Assembly (NCBI GenBank): GCA_963758365.1
Contig: CAVWVB010000001.1
Coordinates: 2,480,001 to 2,544,000, forward strand
Length of the DNA: 64,000 nt
Source of the DNA: Dokdonella_A sp963758365
GTDB taxonomy: Bacteria > Pseudomonadota > Gammaproteobacteria > Xanthomonadales > Rhodanobacteraceae
Direction of reading: 5' to 3'
The translations under genes were made by a program, and so were the position numbers. This document shows positions 55,436 through 64,000 of this stretch, one piece after another. The notes under the pieces are model-generated. The model was not told the DNA's origin, ran no database searches, and worked only from the letters and a program-made list of their open reading frames with translations. Numbering within the stretch: position 1 is the stretch's first letter; each line of letters begins with the position of its first letter.

Positions 55436-56317
55436 TCAGCGCCCGGCTGTCGCGTTCACCGCGATCTGCCGGCGCATCGCGCCCGCAGTCGTGCCGAAGC
55501 GCTGGCGGAACAGTCGCGAGAATGCGCAGCGATTCTCGAAGCCGCTGGCCAGCGCGATCTCGGCGATCGCGAGCGGACTGGCGCCGAGCAGCCGCCGCGC
55601 ACGTTCGAGGCGTTGCCTGACCAGATACGCGTGCGGTGTTTCCTCGTAGGCCGCGCGAAATGCACGGATGAAGTGCCAGGAGGAGTAGCTGGCCATCGCG
55701 GCCAGCGCCTCGTTGTCCATGTCGAGATGACAGTTCGCGGCCATGTAGTTGCGCACCCGCTGCAGACGTACGAATACCTGCCGACGCTGCGCATAGGTGC
55801 GCCCGGGGCACCGCTCGATCGCCGCGGCGAACTGCTCCTGCAGGGTCAGGACCCGATCGACGAGCGCTTCGGCCGCGCTCTCCGACCGCGCCGCGGTATC
55901 CGCGCGCGCGAGCGCGATCGCCTGGCGACGCAGCGCGCGGTCCGCGCAGTGAAGCGCCGGGAGCAGCAACGGTTCGGGGGTCGCGCCGGACCAGCCCTGC
56001 ATCGCGCGACGCCAGGCCGCGGGCGTCCCGAGCAGGGCAACCCACACTGCGGCGCCGCGGCCGACCGCGCGCAGTCGCGCATCGCCTTCGCTCACGCGCA
56101 GTTCGCCGGGACGCGCAAGGATGTCGGTCGCCGCCGCGAGCTGCAGGCGCGCACGCAGCGGAATCCAGATTCCGGCGACCGGACCCTCGACCCGCAGCAC
56201 GCAGCCGCGTCCGCCTCCGCTCACGAGTGCGAGAGCCGGCTGGCCCGAGACGACGATCGATCGGGTGCCCAGGTCGAGACTCGCGCCGTGATTGAGATGA
56301 TGATTGACGATCAACAT
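55436..56317 (-). CDS. AraC-family transcriptional regulator
   Basis: 293 residues. The N-terminal sensing half (residues 1-180) is of unknown ligand and has a cupin-like beta-rich start. The C-terminal AraC DNA-binding half contains both helix-turn-helix motifs: NEALAAMASYSSWHFIRAFRAAYEETP and SPLAIAEIALASGFENRCAFSRLFRQRFG (cores ALAAMASYSSWHFIRAF and IAEIALASGFENRCAFSRLF). It could regulate the TonB receptor downstream or the divergent DUF1223 gene. Confidence 0.9.
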   Translation of the reverse strand: MLIVNHHLNHGASLDLGTRSIVVSGQPALALVSGGGRGCVLRVEGPVAGIWIPLRARLQLAAATDILARPGELRVSEGDARLRAVGRGAAVWVALLGTPAAWRRAMQGWSGATPEPLLLPALHCADRALRRQAIALARADTAARSESAAEALVDRVLTLQEQFAAAIERCPGRTYAQRRQVFVRLQRVRNYMAANCHLDMDNEALAAMASYSSWHFIRAFRAAYEETPHAYLVRQRLERARRLLGASPLAIAEIALASGFENRCAFSRLFRQRFGTTAGAMRRQIAVNATAGR

Positions 56318-56673
56318 GTGACCTCCTGCTTCAGCCCTGCGTCATCCATAGGCGCGGCCTGTGCAGAGGTCAGGAGATTTCACGGAAATCGCGCGGAAAT
56401 TTTGCGGTGAAACTTGTGGTCCTGCGCGAAATCAGCGGCTTGGAAACGGCCGCCACGCCAACCGATCTCGGGTACGCGGCGATCGGGCAGGTGCCAGGTG
56501 GTGCGGCTGACCCCGGCTGCGCACGCCCACGCCCGATCACGGTCGCCGGCCGCACGCCGACCGACCTGCGCGGCCACTGCAGGCAACCGACAATCGCGCT
56601 GTTGCGGGCAGTATCCGCAACGGACGGTGGTATCGACCCGGCTATGCTGTGACCCCGGACTGCGGAATGATCG
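56318..56673. promoter_or_regulatory. Intergenic region with direct and inverted repeats
   Basis: The 356-base divergent gap between the AraC gene and the DUF1223 gene has no gene. Direct repeats CGGAAAT (56384-56390 and 56395-56401) are 11 bases apart, one helical turn. Inverted TTTCAC (56379-56384) and GTGAAA (56408-56413) bracket them. This could be an operator of the adjacent regulator. A TATGCT near 56642 is a weak -10 candidate for the DUF1223 gene. Confidence 0.3.
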
Positions 56674-57417
56674 ATGCGTTGCTGGCTGCGATGTCTTCTC
56701 GTGCAGTGCCTGGCGTTTTCCGCCGCGCATGCGGCTTGCGTCGCGCACGCCGATGCCGAACGCGTGGACCTCGTCGAGCTCTACACGAGCGAGGGCTGCA
56801 GCTCATGTCCGCCCGCGGAACGCTGGCTCAGCACCTTGCGCGACAAGGCCGGCTATGTCGGCCTCGAATTCCATGTCGACTACTGGAACTCGGGCGGCTG
56901 GCGCGATCCGTATGCGGATGCGCGCTACACCGCACGCCAGAAGGCGAGCGCGCGTCATGGCACGCGCGACATCATCTATACGCCGCAGGTCTTCGTCGAT
57001 GGACAGCTGTGGAAGAACTGGCCGAAGGCGGATCCGCCCGGACCGGCGGACCTGCCCGCGCCCGCGCTGAGCCTGGCGGTCACACCCGGCACCCCGTTGC
57101 AGGTGAGCGTCGACACGCAACCGGCCGAATCCGCCGCGGGCGACGGCACGCGCGACTACGGCGTCTACGTCGCGCTTACCGAGAACGGCCTTTCCAATGA
57201 CGTGACCGGCGGCGAGAACCGCGGCGAGAAGCTCGTGCATGACCAAGTCGTGCGCGCGTTCGCCGGACCGCTGCCCATGCCGCACGCGACTACCGAACTG
57301 GCGCCGCCGCGCGACGCGGACCTGCACAAGTCCGCGGTCGTCGCGTTCGTGCAGGATCAGCGCCGCGGCAACGTCGTGCAGGTGCTGCGGCTGCCACTCG
57401 CCGCGTGCGGCAACTGA
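56674..57417 (+). CDS. DUF1223 domain protein, thioredoxin-like, secreted
   Basis: 247 residues. The signal sequence MRCWLRCLLVQCLAFSAAHA is followed by VDLVELYTSEGCSSCPPAERWLS, the DUF1223 hallmark with a CxxC pair like a thioredoxin active site (C-S-S-C). EFHVDYWNSGGWRDPY and TPQVFVDGQ complete the fold. It is probably a periplasmic redox-type protein; the substrate is unknown. It overlaps the next membrane-protein gene by 13 bases. Confidence 0.88.
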   Translation: MRCWLRCLLVQCLAFSAAHAACVAHADAERVDLVELYTSEGCSSCPPAERWLSTLRDKAGYVGLEFHVDYWNSGGWRDPYADARYTARQKASARHGTRDIIYTPQVFVDGQLWKNWPKADPPGPADLPAPALSLAVTPGTPLQVSVDTQPAESAAGDGTRDYGVYVALTENGLSNDVTGGENRGEKLVHDQVVRAFAGPLPMPHATTELAPPRDADLHKSAVVAFVQDQRRGNVVQVLRLPLAACGN

Positions 57418-58283
57418 CGCAGCCTTGCGCCGCGCGCGCCGAGCCGAGCGCGCAAGGCGTCCCCACCTTGGGCCATGCGGTCTTTGCCGCGACCATGGTC
57501 GCCCTAGGCGTCCTGGGCCTGGTGCAGGGCGACTTCACCCCGATCTGGACGGGAATACCCAAGCGCATGCCCGCGCGCGAAGCACTGGCCTATCTCTGCG
57601 CCCTCGTCTCCCTGCTCTCCGGCGCCGGCCTGCTCTGGCAGCGCACAGCCGGCGGCGCCTCGCGTCTGCTGCTTGCCTGTTTCCTGTTGTGGCTGCTGCT
57701 GCTTCGGATACCTCTCGTCGCCCTCGCTCCCACCACGACGGTCGCCTGGTGGGCCTGTGGCGAGACCGCGGTGATGGTGGCGGCTGCATGGGTTCTGTAC
57801 GCGTGGTTCGCCGCAGACCGGGACCGGCAGCATCTAGGCTTCGCCGTCGGCGACAAAGGCCTGCGCGTCGCGAGGATGTTTTACGGCCTGGCGCTGATTC
57901 CATTCGGAGTCGCCCACTTCACCTATCTCGACAGAACCGTCGCGATGGTGCCTGGCTGGCTGCCATGGCCGCTGGGCTGGGCGTACTTCACCGGCGGCAG
58001 CTTGATCGCGGCGGGCGTAGCGGTGCTCATCGGCTTCCATGCACGGCTGGCCACCGTGCTCTCGGCATTGGAGCTGGGCCTGTTCACGTTGCTGGTGTGG
58101 GCACCCATCGTCGTGGCAGGCCCCGACGCCTCCCAATGGACCGAGTTCGTCGTCTCCTGGACGTTGACGGCAGGCGCCTGGGTCGTGGTTGATTCCCACC
58201 GCGGCATGCCTTGGCTCGCCGTGGGCAAGCGCTACCAAATCTTTCTGGTTGGCAACTGCAGACATCCAAAACGTAATGAATGA
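57405..58283 (+). CDS. Multi-pass membrane protein of unknown function
   Basis: Up to 292 residues from a GTG at 57405 overlapping the DUF1223 stop; a later start near 57468 would also keep all helices. About eight hydrophobic segments are seen, including GHAVFAATMVALGVLGLV, LLLACFLLWLLLLRIPLVAL and ATVLSALELGLFTLLVWAPIV. It resembles DoxX-like or general inner-membrane proteins without a diagnostic motif. The coupled arrangement suggests it works with the DUF1223 protein. Confidence 0.7.
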   Translation: MRQLTQPCAARAEPSAQGVPTLGHAVFAATMVALGVLGLVQGDFTPIWTGIPKRMPAREALAYLCALVSLLSGAGLLWQRTAGGASRLLLACFLLWLLLLRIPLVALAPTTTVAWWACGETAVMVAAAWVLYAWFAADRDRQHLGFAVGDKGLRVARMFYGLALIPFGVAHFTYLDRTVAMVPGWLPWPLGWAYFTGGSLIAAGVAVLIGFHARLATVLSALELGLFTLLVWAPIVVAGPDASQWTEFVVSWTLTAGAWVVVDSHRGMPWLAVGKRYQIFLVGNCRHPKRNE

Positions 58284-59622
58284 TCATCGCATGATGCCCA
58301 AATCGATGTCTTCGACGGCGCCATCAATCGACGCCGCACAGCGCAAACTGATCATGGGTATTGTCATAGCGACGTTGATGACATTGGCCATCGTGATTGT
58401 CGACCTTGCAACCGGCGGCCGCCCAGATCCACCGACGCTGCGTGCTGCCGCCACTCTGCTTGATGGCTCCTGGCGATTCCATACCGGCGATGACCCACGC
58501 TGGGCGGGCGTCGATGTAGACGACGCCGTTTGGGACACCATCGACATGACCGCCTTGTCGGGCAGCCATGATGGCGACGTGGGCCTGCCCGACTACGTAG
58601 ACGGGTGGGGCGCGCATGGTTACCTCGGCTATCACGGCTACGCTTGGTACCGGCGTGCAGTGACGTTGCCGGTCGGGCACGCGTCGTGGGTCATCCTTGG
58701 GCCAACCCTCGTCGAGGACGGCTACGAACTGTATTGGAACGGGAAGCTGCTGGGCGGGTCGGGCAGGCTCGGCCCGAATCCGCGCTTCGTTGGTACGCGG
58801 CCATTGCTCTTTGCCCTTCCCTCCGACCCGGCGGGCACCCGTGGCGTGCTCGCCGTCCGCACCTACATGCTCGCCAGACCCAGGTACAGCGCGGTCAACG
58901 GCGGCATGCACAGCGCGCCCATCCTCGCCCCGCAGCCGATAGGCGCCGCACTCCACCGCGCGCAATGGGAGCGAACCATCGCCGGCTACATCGTCGATGC
59001 GATCGAACCAATCGCCATGTTGGCGCTCATCGGCCTGGCGCTCGGGTGCCGGTCCCGCAGCAGCTACAAGGGTTTCCTTGCTTTTGCCAGCATCGCGCTC
59101 GCGCTTACGGCAGCCAGGCGTGTCAACAATGCGATCGTCGCATGGACCGATCTGCAGGATCTGACTACCTATGCATGGCTGGCGTCGGTGATGTGGGTAC
59201 CGACGACGGCAGTCTGGTTATTGGCCTGGAACCATTGGTGCGTGCGCCCGTGGCAAACCATCGATGTGCTGGCCGTCGTGCTGGGAGGTGCCGGGATCAT
59301 CGGCGCCGTGACTCATTCTGCGATGTGGACGAGCGTGACCCGGCTCGGGTCGATCGCGCTGTTTGTCGTGATCGGCGCGCGCATGGTCCGCAGCGGACCG
59401 ATGCGGCTCCTGTCGCTTGTCACGTTGGCCTCGATCACGGCCAGCTTATTCGGCGGCGAACTGCTCGATACGATCGACATACCGGGCATCTGGTTTCCGT
59501 TCGGCATCGGCGTGGCGCGGACGCAATACATCTACGCGATAGCCATTCCGCTGCTGGCCGTCCTGATCGTACGAACCCTGCCTTCGAAGAGGGACGCGAT
59601 GATGAGCGATCGGAACAAATGA
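58276..59622 (+). CDS. 7TM-DISM-like membrane sensor without a visible output domain
   Basis: About 448 residues from MNDHRMMPKS (in-frame ATGs at 58291 and 58294 also fit). One N-terminal membrane helix (LIMGIVIATLMTLAIVIVDL) is followed by a galactose-binding-like ectodomain (SWRFHTGDDPRWAGVDVDDAVW, here WRFHTGDDPRWAGVDVDD; GYHGYAWYRRAVTLP; ELYWNGKLLGGSG) and about seven more helices. This is the layout of 7TM-DISM sensors, which normally end in a kinase, GGDEF or phosphatase domain; here the protein stops after the helices. Codon use is slightly less GC-rich than in flanking genes. It is coupled to the preceding membrane-protein gene. Confidence 0.7.
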   Translation: MNDHRMMPKSMSSTAPSIDAAQRKLIMGIVIATLMTLAIVIVDLATGGRPDPPTLRAAATLLDGSWRFHTGDDPRWAGVDVDDAVWDTIDMTALSGSHDGDVGLPDYVDGWGAHGYLGYHGYAWYRRAVTLPVGHASWVILGPTLVEDGYELYWNGKLLGGSGRLGPNPRFVGTRPLLFALPSDPAGTRGVLAVRTYMLARPRYSAVNGGMHSAPILAPQPIGAALHRAQWERTIAGYIVDAIEPIAMLALIGLALGCRSRSSYKGFLAFASIALALTAARRVNNAIVAWTDLQDLTTYAWLASVMWVPTTAVWLLAWNHWCVRPWQTIDVLAVVLGGAGIIGAVTHSAMWTSVTRLGSIALFVVIGARMVRSGPMRLLSLVTLASITASLFGGELLDTIDIPGIWFPFGIGVARTQYIYAIAIPLLAVLIVRTLPSKRDAMMSDRNK

Positions 59623-60066
59623 CTTGATCCGTTTTCAGCAAGGCGACGTTCAGGGTGCCGGCGCACTTCTAGCGCGGACGTTTTTCATGAGGGTCACGGA
59701 AAACGCCCCGATGCGGTCGTCCGGACCAGGAACGCTCTTTCGATTCGGGTCATCCACCGTCACGAGTACGAACGGGCCGAACAAGCAGCGGAGCTTCTTC
59801 GATGCGGCGGATTTCCGTCAGGAACAGGACCGATGCCTGGCATCGCGCGCCCGTTTCTGCTCCGGCGCCTTGCACAAAAAAGGCGGGCACCAAGGTCCCG
59901 AACCCGGTGTCCCGCCGAGGGTGTAGCACTTCGATGCTGTGACACATCTGCCCGTTGGAGGGCATCTGAAGTATGCGCAATGGCGCGCGCGCGCGGGTTG
60001 CACGGAACCGCCAAGCGGGTGGCGGAAATTGCGCGGTTCACGAAGAAGCGGGACTCGGTCGATCGA
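59623..60066. other. Gene-free stretch
   Basis: 444 bases between two converging genes. Apart from the hairpin at 59875-59916 I see no gene. Short frames on both strands lack protein-like composition. No kinase or GGDEF remnant continues the preceding 7TM frame here. Confidence 0.5.
59875..59916 (-). terminator. Terminator-like hairpin
   Basis: On the minus strand GGCGGGACACC pairs with GGTGCCCGCC (one bulged base) around a 14-base loop and is followed by six or seven T. It lies about 150 bases after the stop of the winged-helix gene, which it probably terminates. Confidence 0.6.
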
Positions 60067-62292
60067 TCACGATCTGCGTGAACGCTGCAGCCGGAAGATG
60101 CCGATGTCGGTATCCTCGACGTCGACCGGTGCAAAAATGATGCTGTCGCGGTCCGGGGTCACACTGAAACTGGCGTCCTGCATCAACGCGCTGAGGCGGG
60201 TCACCACGCGATCCGATCCGTCCGCCGGATCGAATTCGCGCATCACCGCGGTGCGCACGCCGAAATCGGCCAGGTACCAGATGCGTCCATCGACCAGGCG
60301 CCAGCCATCGAACAGGTCGCTGGTGATCTTGGGCGTGACCAGATGCTCGACGCCGCTGTCGAGTTCGCGGCGGAACAGGCCGGGTCTCTCATGGACCGTG
60401 TAGTACGCCGATCGCGTTGCAGGATCGACCTGCAGGTACGCGATGCCGCGCACCAGCGCCTTGCGCGTCTCCTGCGGTGTCGCGGGATGCTCGACCTGGA
60501 CCAGTTCGGCGTTCCTGCCCGATTGTCCGAGCGCAAACAGATACGTGTCCGCGTCGACGCCGTAGGCTCCGAACAGGATCTGGTCGTCCGGCCGGGTAAG
60601 CACGCGCTGGCGTCGACTCGCGAGGTCGATCTCGACCAGTCGCCTCCCGCTCACATCGCGCTGCATCGCGACGATCCGTTTGCCATCGGCGCTCCAGCGC
60701 GGCGCGAAGACCGCGGTCTCCGCGCGCTCGGTCAGCTGCGTGGTGGCGCCGCTCGCGCGGTCGTAGAGCCAGAGCTGCAACTGGCCGCTGCGGTCGGACG
60801 CGAATACCACGCGGTCGCCGGATGGAGAGAGCAACGGGGCATAGTCGCTGCCGGTCGACGGAGCGAGTACACGCGATTTGGCCCCCGCGGCAATCGGCAA
60901 TGCGGTCAGCTTGTCCTGCGTGCGCGTGATTTCGTAGACGACCGCGTCGCCGGTGCGTCCCGCATCCGGATACTCTGCGGGGCTGATCCCGAGCGCCTGC
61001 ATGCGACCGCTTTCGACATCGACCGCATACAGCGCGGGAGAACCCAGGTGGTCGGACGAGAACACCAGAGTACGGTTGTCCGCTGTCCAGGTATATCCGC
61101 GAATGCGCGCCGACACATGGGTTACCGCGCGCACCGCGTCACCGGTCGATGTCATCACGTACAGGTCGCTATGCGGCGAAACGCCTCGCCGGAAAGCGAT
61201 CCAGCGCCCGTCCGCGGAATAACGCGGGTCCAGGTCCTGATCGTCTTCGACGCGTTCGTGTTTCAGCACCTGTTTTTCACCGCTGTCGAGATTCCACTTG
61301 AACAGCATGAGGTCGCCGTGACTGCCCTGACGCTCGGCGGAAATCAGGCTGCGTCCGTCCGGCGTCCAGTCGTAATAGTTGTAGCTGGCGTTCTGGCACT
61401 TGCCGATTTCGCGTTCGCTGCCGCCGAGACTCGGCGCGACGAACATCTCGCAGTAATTCGGCGCCAGACGCTCGAACGCGATGCTGGTCCCGTCCGGCGA
61501 CCACACCGGCAGCCCTTCGATATGCTTTCCTCCGCCGGTCAGGTGGACCAGCTGCGACGGCTCGAGCGAACGCATGACGATACGCTCGAACTGGCTTTCG
61601 GGATCGAATATCGAGAACGCGACGCGGGTCCCGTCCGGCGACAGGTGCGGCCGGTATTCCGAACCTGGATCCGAAGTCAGCGCATGCAGGTCGGTCACGC
61701 GCCAGATCGGCTCGGCGCCGGCTCTCGGCAAAGGCGCCCTGTGCGCGAGAAAGACCGCGCCGATCGCGATCACCAGCAGGGACGCCACTCCGAGCCACAC
61801 CTTCGGCGCCCGCAGGAGAACCGGCCCGCGCCGCTTCGGCGTTTCCGCGGCGGCGCTGGCGCCGGAAAGGTGCTCGTCGTCATTGAGTGAAGCGTTCTCG
61901 ACGAAGACGCCGCTCTCGGGGCCGTCCAGGAGCAGCACGCGCGCGACCAGTCGGTAGCCGACCTTGGGTATCGTCTCGATGTAACGCGCCGGCTTCGCGT
62001 CGTCGCCGAACGCGCGGCGCAGTTCCTTGATCGCCTGGGTCAGCACGTCGGGCGTCGGGCAGCGATCCTTCCAGACCCGGTCCAGCAGTTGATCGCGGGT
62101 GATCGTGTTGCCCGCGTGACGCACCAGTTCGAGCAGCACCGCTGCGGCCTTGCTGGTCAGACGCGGCTGCTGCGGGCGGGTCAGGACCCGCAGAGCACCG
62201 ATGTCGACGAGGTGTTCGCCGATGCGCAGGCGCAGATTCGGCTGGCTCAGCAGCTCGTCGGTTTCGCGCTGGAGGGAGACTTGCAGGTTCAT
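60067..62292 (-). CDS. Winged-helix/transmembrane/beta-propeller regulator (CadC-type head, TolB-like tail)
   Basis: About 741 residues from MNLQVSLQRETDELL. Residues 20-120 form an OmpR/CadC-type winged helix (LTSKAAAVLLELVRHAGNTITRDQLLDRVW; TQAIKELRRAFGDDAKPARYIETIPKVGYRLVARV, cores TSKAAAVLLELVRHAGN and YIETIPKVGYRLVARV). One membrane helix (WLGVASLLVIAIGAVFLA) follows near residue 170, then a periplasmic propeller of PD40 repeats (HLSPDGTRVAFS, VWSPDGTSIAFE, DWTPDGRSLISA, LLSPSGDRVVFASDRSGQ). A one-component sensor that binds DNA directly from the membrane is the likely role. Target and signal are unknown. Confidence 0.85.
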   Translation of the reverse strand: MNLQVSLQRETDELLSQPNLRLRIGEHLVDIGALRVLTRPQQPRLTSKAAAVLLELVRHAGNTITRDQLLDRVWKDRCPTPDVLTQAIKELRRAFGDDAKPARYIETIPKVGYRLVARVLLLDGPESGVFVENASLNDDEHLSGASAAAETPKRRGPVLLRAPKVWLGVASLLVIAIGAVFLAHRAPLPRAGAEPIWRVTDLHALTSDPGSEYRPHLSPDGTRVAFSIFDPESQFERIVMRSLEPSQLVHLTGGGKHIEGLPVWSPDGTSIAFERLAPNYCEMFVAPSLGGSEREIGKCQNASYNYYDWTPDGRSLISAERQGSHGDLMLFKWNLDSGEKQVLKHERVEDDQDLDPRYSADGRWIAFRRGVSPHSDLYVMTSTGDAVRAVTHVSARIRGYTWTADNRTLVFSSDHLGSPALYAVDVESGRMQALGISPAEYPDAGRTGDAVVYEITRTQDKLTALPIAAGAKSRVLAPSTGSDYAPLLSPSGDRVVFASDRSGQLQLWLYDRASGATTQLTERAETAVFAPRWSADGKRIVAMQRDVSGRRLVEIDLASRRQRVLTRPDDQILFGAYGVDADTYLFALGQSGRNAELVQVEHPATPQETRKALVRGIAYLQVDPATRSAYYTVHERPGLFRRELDSGVEHLVTPKITSDLFDGWRLVDGRIWYLADFGVRTAVMREFDPADGSDRVVTRLSALMQDASFSVTPDRDSIIFAPVDVEDTDIGIFRLQRSRRS

Positions 62293-62493
62293 GTTCGTCG
62301 CGGCGCAGGATACGCAGTTGTCGATACGGAATCGCGGATTCGCAGGATCGGCAACGCCTGCGAGCCGCTCCGGCAAGATCGCCGGCACCGATGCCGTACT
62401 CCAGCCCGCACGCTACACCGCCTGCGCCGGCTTGTCAGGGTCCGGTTCGCGAAGGCATCCCGGACCATTTCTTCCGCACAGCCGCGGAGTGGT

Positions 62494-64000
62494 TCAGACC
62501 GTGGTTTGCAGGAGCGGCGGCAACGGGCAATGCAGGGCGGCGCAGATCGTACGCAGCAATTCCGATTCGGCGACGCTGACCATGCCGTCGGCGGCGACCG
62601 CGCAGGTCAGGCCACGCACGACGAGTTCCTTGCCGGCCGGGGCGAGCCGGTCGAGCTTCGGCAATGCGCGGTCCAGCGCCGATGACCATTCGGACGGCGG
62701 CGCATAGGCGATCGTCGCACCGGGCAGCACTTCGTTGAGCCCGAGCGCATAGGCGCGTGCGGCGGCCACCGCGTCGTCCTGGCCATGCATCGCGACGATC
62801 GCAAGCAAGTCGCGCACCGAGCCTTCGACCTCGGGCAGCTTGATCCGCCCGATCACCAGCGCGGAGGCGGGATTGAGCGCGTCCATGACCTGCAGGCCGA
62901 CGAGTTTCGCCAGACAGTACTCGGCGAGCGAGACCTTGCCGTCGACGCCGATCAGTTCGCGCAACACCGCGAGAAACCCGTCCAGCTGCGGACGCGGCCG
63001 CCGGCGCAGCGCCGGGAATGCGAGAGCCGCCAGCGGCAGGCGCTGCATCGGATGCAGATCGGCGACCATTCGCGCGAGCGATCCGACCAGTTCTCTGGTT
63101 GAATCGTCGTAGCGCACTGCAATCAGATCGAGCTGACGCAGGTGCACCGCCGCATCGTCGCCAATGACCATCGCCAGAACCAGCGGCATGGCCTGGGCGG
63201 ACTGCGATGCGGCCTCGCGCAGCGGGAGCGGAATCGTTGCATTCAGGTCGCGTGCCATCACGCGATCGTCGCTGCCCGGATTGCCGACCTGCCCCGCGAC
63301 GCCGGCGGCGGACAGGCGCAACTCGGCACCGGCGAGCGGCAGCACACCGCGCGAGTCTTGCGCATCCTCAAGCCATGCGTCGCTCGGCGCGAGACCGGAG
63401 ATCGAGACGTCGGCGCCTTCGCGCAGCGACCCCTCGACGCGCACCGGCTGCGACCACTTCTTCGCGATCGCGGCAAGCTGCTCTTCGCGAAAGGACGGAT
63501 CGAGGCGCCGGATGCGCTGGCCGAGCGGCGGATGGGTCGCAAACAGCGCCGAGTAGCCGACCCCGTCGCCGAACAGCATGTGCGCCACTTCCTCTGTTTC
63601 TCCGCTGGCGAGCTTCGACCCTTCGGCGAGACCGCCGATCTTTTTCAGCGCACCCGCGATGCCTTCGGTCTGGCGTGTGAACTGCACCGCGGACGCATCC
63701 GCGAGGAACTCGCGCTGCCGCGAGATCGAGGCCTTGATCATGCGTGCGAAGATCACGCCGATGTATCCGACCGCGAACAGCGCGAGTCCGAACAGCGCCG
63801 GCCCGGCGCTGTTCCTGCCGCGGCTTCGCGCGGTGACCTCGGCGATCTTGCGTCCAACCGTCGCGATCACGACGATTCCGAACACCACGCCGATCAGGCG
63901 GATGTTCAGGCGCATGTCGCCGTTGAGCACATGGCTGAACTCGTGGCCTATCACGCCCTGCAGTTCCGCGCGCGTCAGCTTGTCGAGCGCGCCGCGCGTG
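62494..64000 (-). CDS. M48-family metalloprotease with TerB-like C-terminal region, 5-prime truncated
   Basis: Runs off the window end; at least 501 residues are visible. The zinc motif HEFSH lies in LQGVIGHEFSHVLNGDMRLN, followed by two membrane helices and the third-ligand region RQREFLADASAVQFTRQTEGI. After residue about 200 the protein continues for some 300 residues with helical, TerB-like sequence (DGFLAVLRELIGVDGKVSLAEYCLAKLVG, core LRELIGVDGKVSLAEYCLAK; a second such segment near the C-terminus, VRGLTCAVAADGMVSVAESE). HtpX/LoiP-type proteases act in membrane quality control. The TerB-like tail is unusual. Confidence 0.82.
   Translation of the reverse strand, partial: TRGALDKLTRAELQGVIGHEFSHVLNGDMRLNIRLIGVVFGIVVIATVGRKIAEVTARSRGRNSAGPALFGLALFAVGYIGVIFARMIKASISRQREFLADASAVQFTRQTEGIAGALKKIGGLAEGSKLASGETEEVAHMLFGDGVGYSALFATHPPLGQRIRRLDPSFREEQLAAIAKKWSQPVRVEGSLREGADVSISGLAPSDAWLEDAQDSRGVLPLAGAELRLSAAGVAGQVGNPGSDDRVMARDLNATIPLPLREAASQSAQAMPLVLAMVIGDDAAVHLRQLDLIAVRYDDSTRELVGSLARMVADLHPMQRLPLAALAFPALRRRPRPQLDGFLAVLRELIGVDGKVSLAEYCLAKLVGLQVMDALNPASALVIGRIKLPEVEGSVRDLLAIVAMHGQDDAVAAARAYALGLNEVLPGATIAYAPPSEWSSALDRALPKLDRLAPAGKELVVRGLTCAVAADGMVSVAESELLRTICAALHCPLPPLLQTTV

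Overview
This is one contiguous stretch of a GC-rich gammaproteobacterial chromosome, most likely of the order Lysobacterales (Xanthomonadales), perhaps near Rhodanobacteraceae/Dokdonella. The evidence is gene order and content: ptsN-hprK-rapZ with a stand-alone EIIA, HPr and EI; ruvC-ruvA-kup-ruvB-ybgC-tolQRAB-pal-cpoB-queE-queC ending at a tRNA-Lys gene; a PilS-like kinase beside sucCD; a large TonB-dependent receptor; and a stand-alone winged-helix/beta-propeller membrane regulator. This is inference from gene order; no 16S gene or other marker is present. I see no prophage, insertion sequence or CRISPR array.

Layout. 1-4935: regulatory phosphotransferase chain (EIIA-Ntr, HPr kinase, RapZ, mannose-type EIIA, HPr, EI), in which the EI gene carries a frameshift. 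5029-10994: five co-directional, mostly overlapping genes (2OG-Fe(II) oxygenase, MBOAT acyltransferase, SGNH-like partner, SAM methyltransferase, acyltransferase-3) that look like an envelope or surface-glycan decoration operon. 11029-13253: tsaB and an MHS-type transporter. 13254-14250: gene-poor, lower-GC stretch abutting tRNA-Lys(UUU). 14309-25548: queuosine genes, Tol-Pal operon and Holliday-junction genes with kup, sprinkled with short GATTCSSG-type intergenic repeats. 25688-28103: hydrolase and aspS. 28331-33843: a sodium:solute symporter and a glucosylglycerol-phosphate synthase/phosphatase fusion with a YcaD-type transporter, an osmolyte block. 33914-35712: DUF3011, FmdB and CDGSH proteins. 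35782-40905: clpB, pgeF and a PilS-like kinase. 41138-47027: sucCD, nadE, bamD, rluD. 47148-52158: two ECF sigma units flanking prfC. 52357-59622: TonB receptor, AraC regulator, DUF1223 protein and two membrane proteins, one resembling a 7TM sensor without an output domain. 60067-64000: winged-helix/TM/propeller regulator and an M48 protease with a TerB-like tail, cut by the window end.

How the parts work together. Tol-Pal-CpoB, BamD and PgeF maintain the outer membrane and cell wall; the 5-11 kb operon probably decorates an envelope polymer; the GgpPS block makes a compatible solute; ClpB has a candidate sigma-32 promoter lying across the end of pgeF. The most notable irregularities are the broken ptsI, the repeats that reach into protein termini, the PilS-like kinase with no adjacent PilR, and the unassigned five-gene modification operon.
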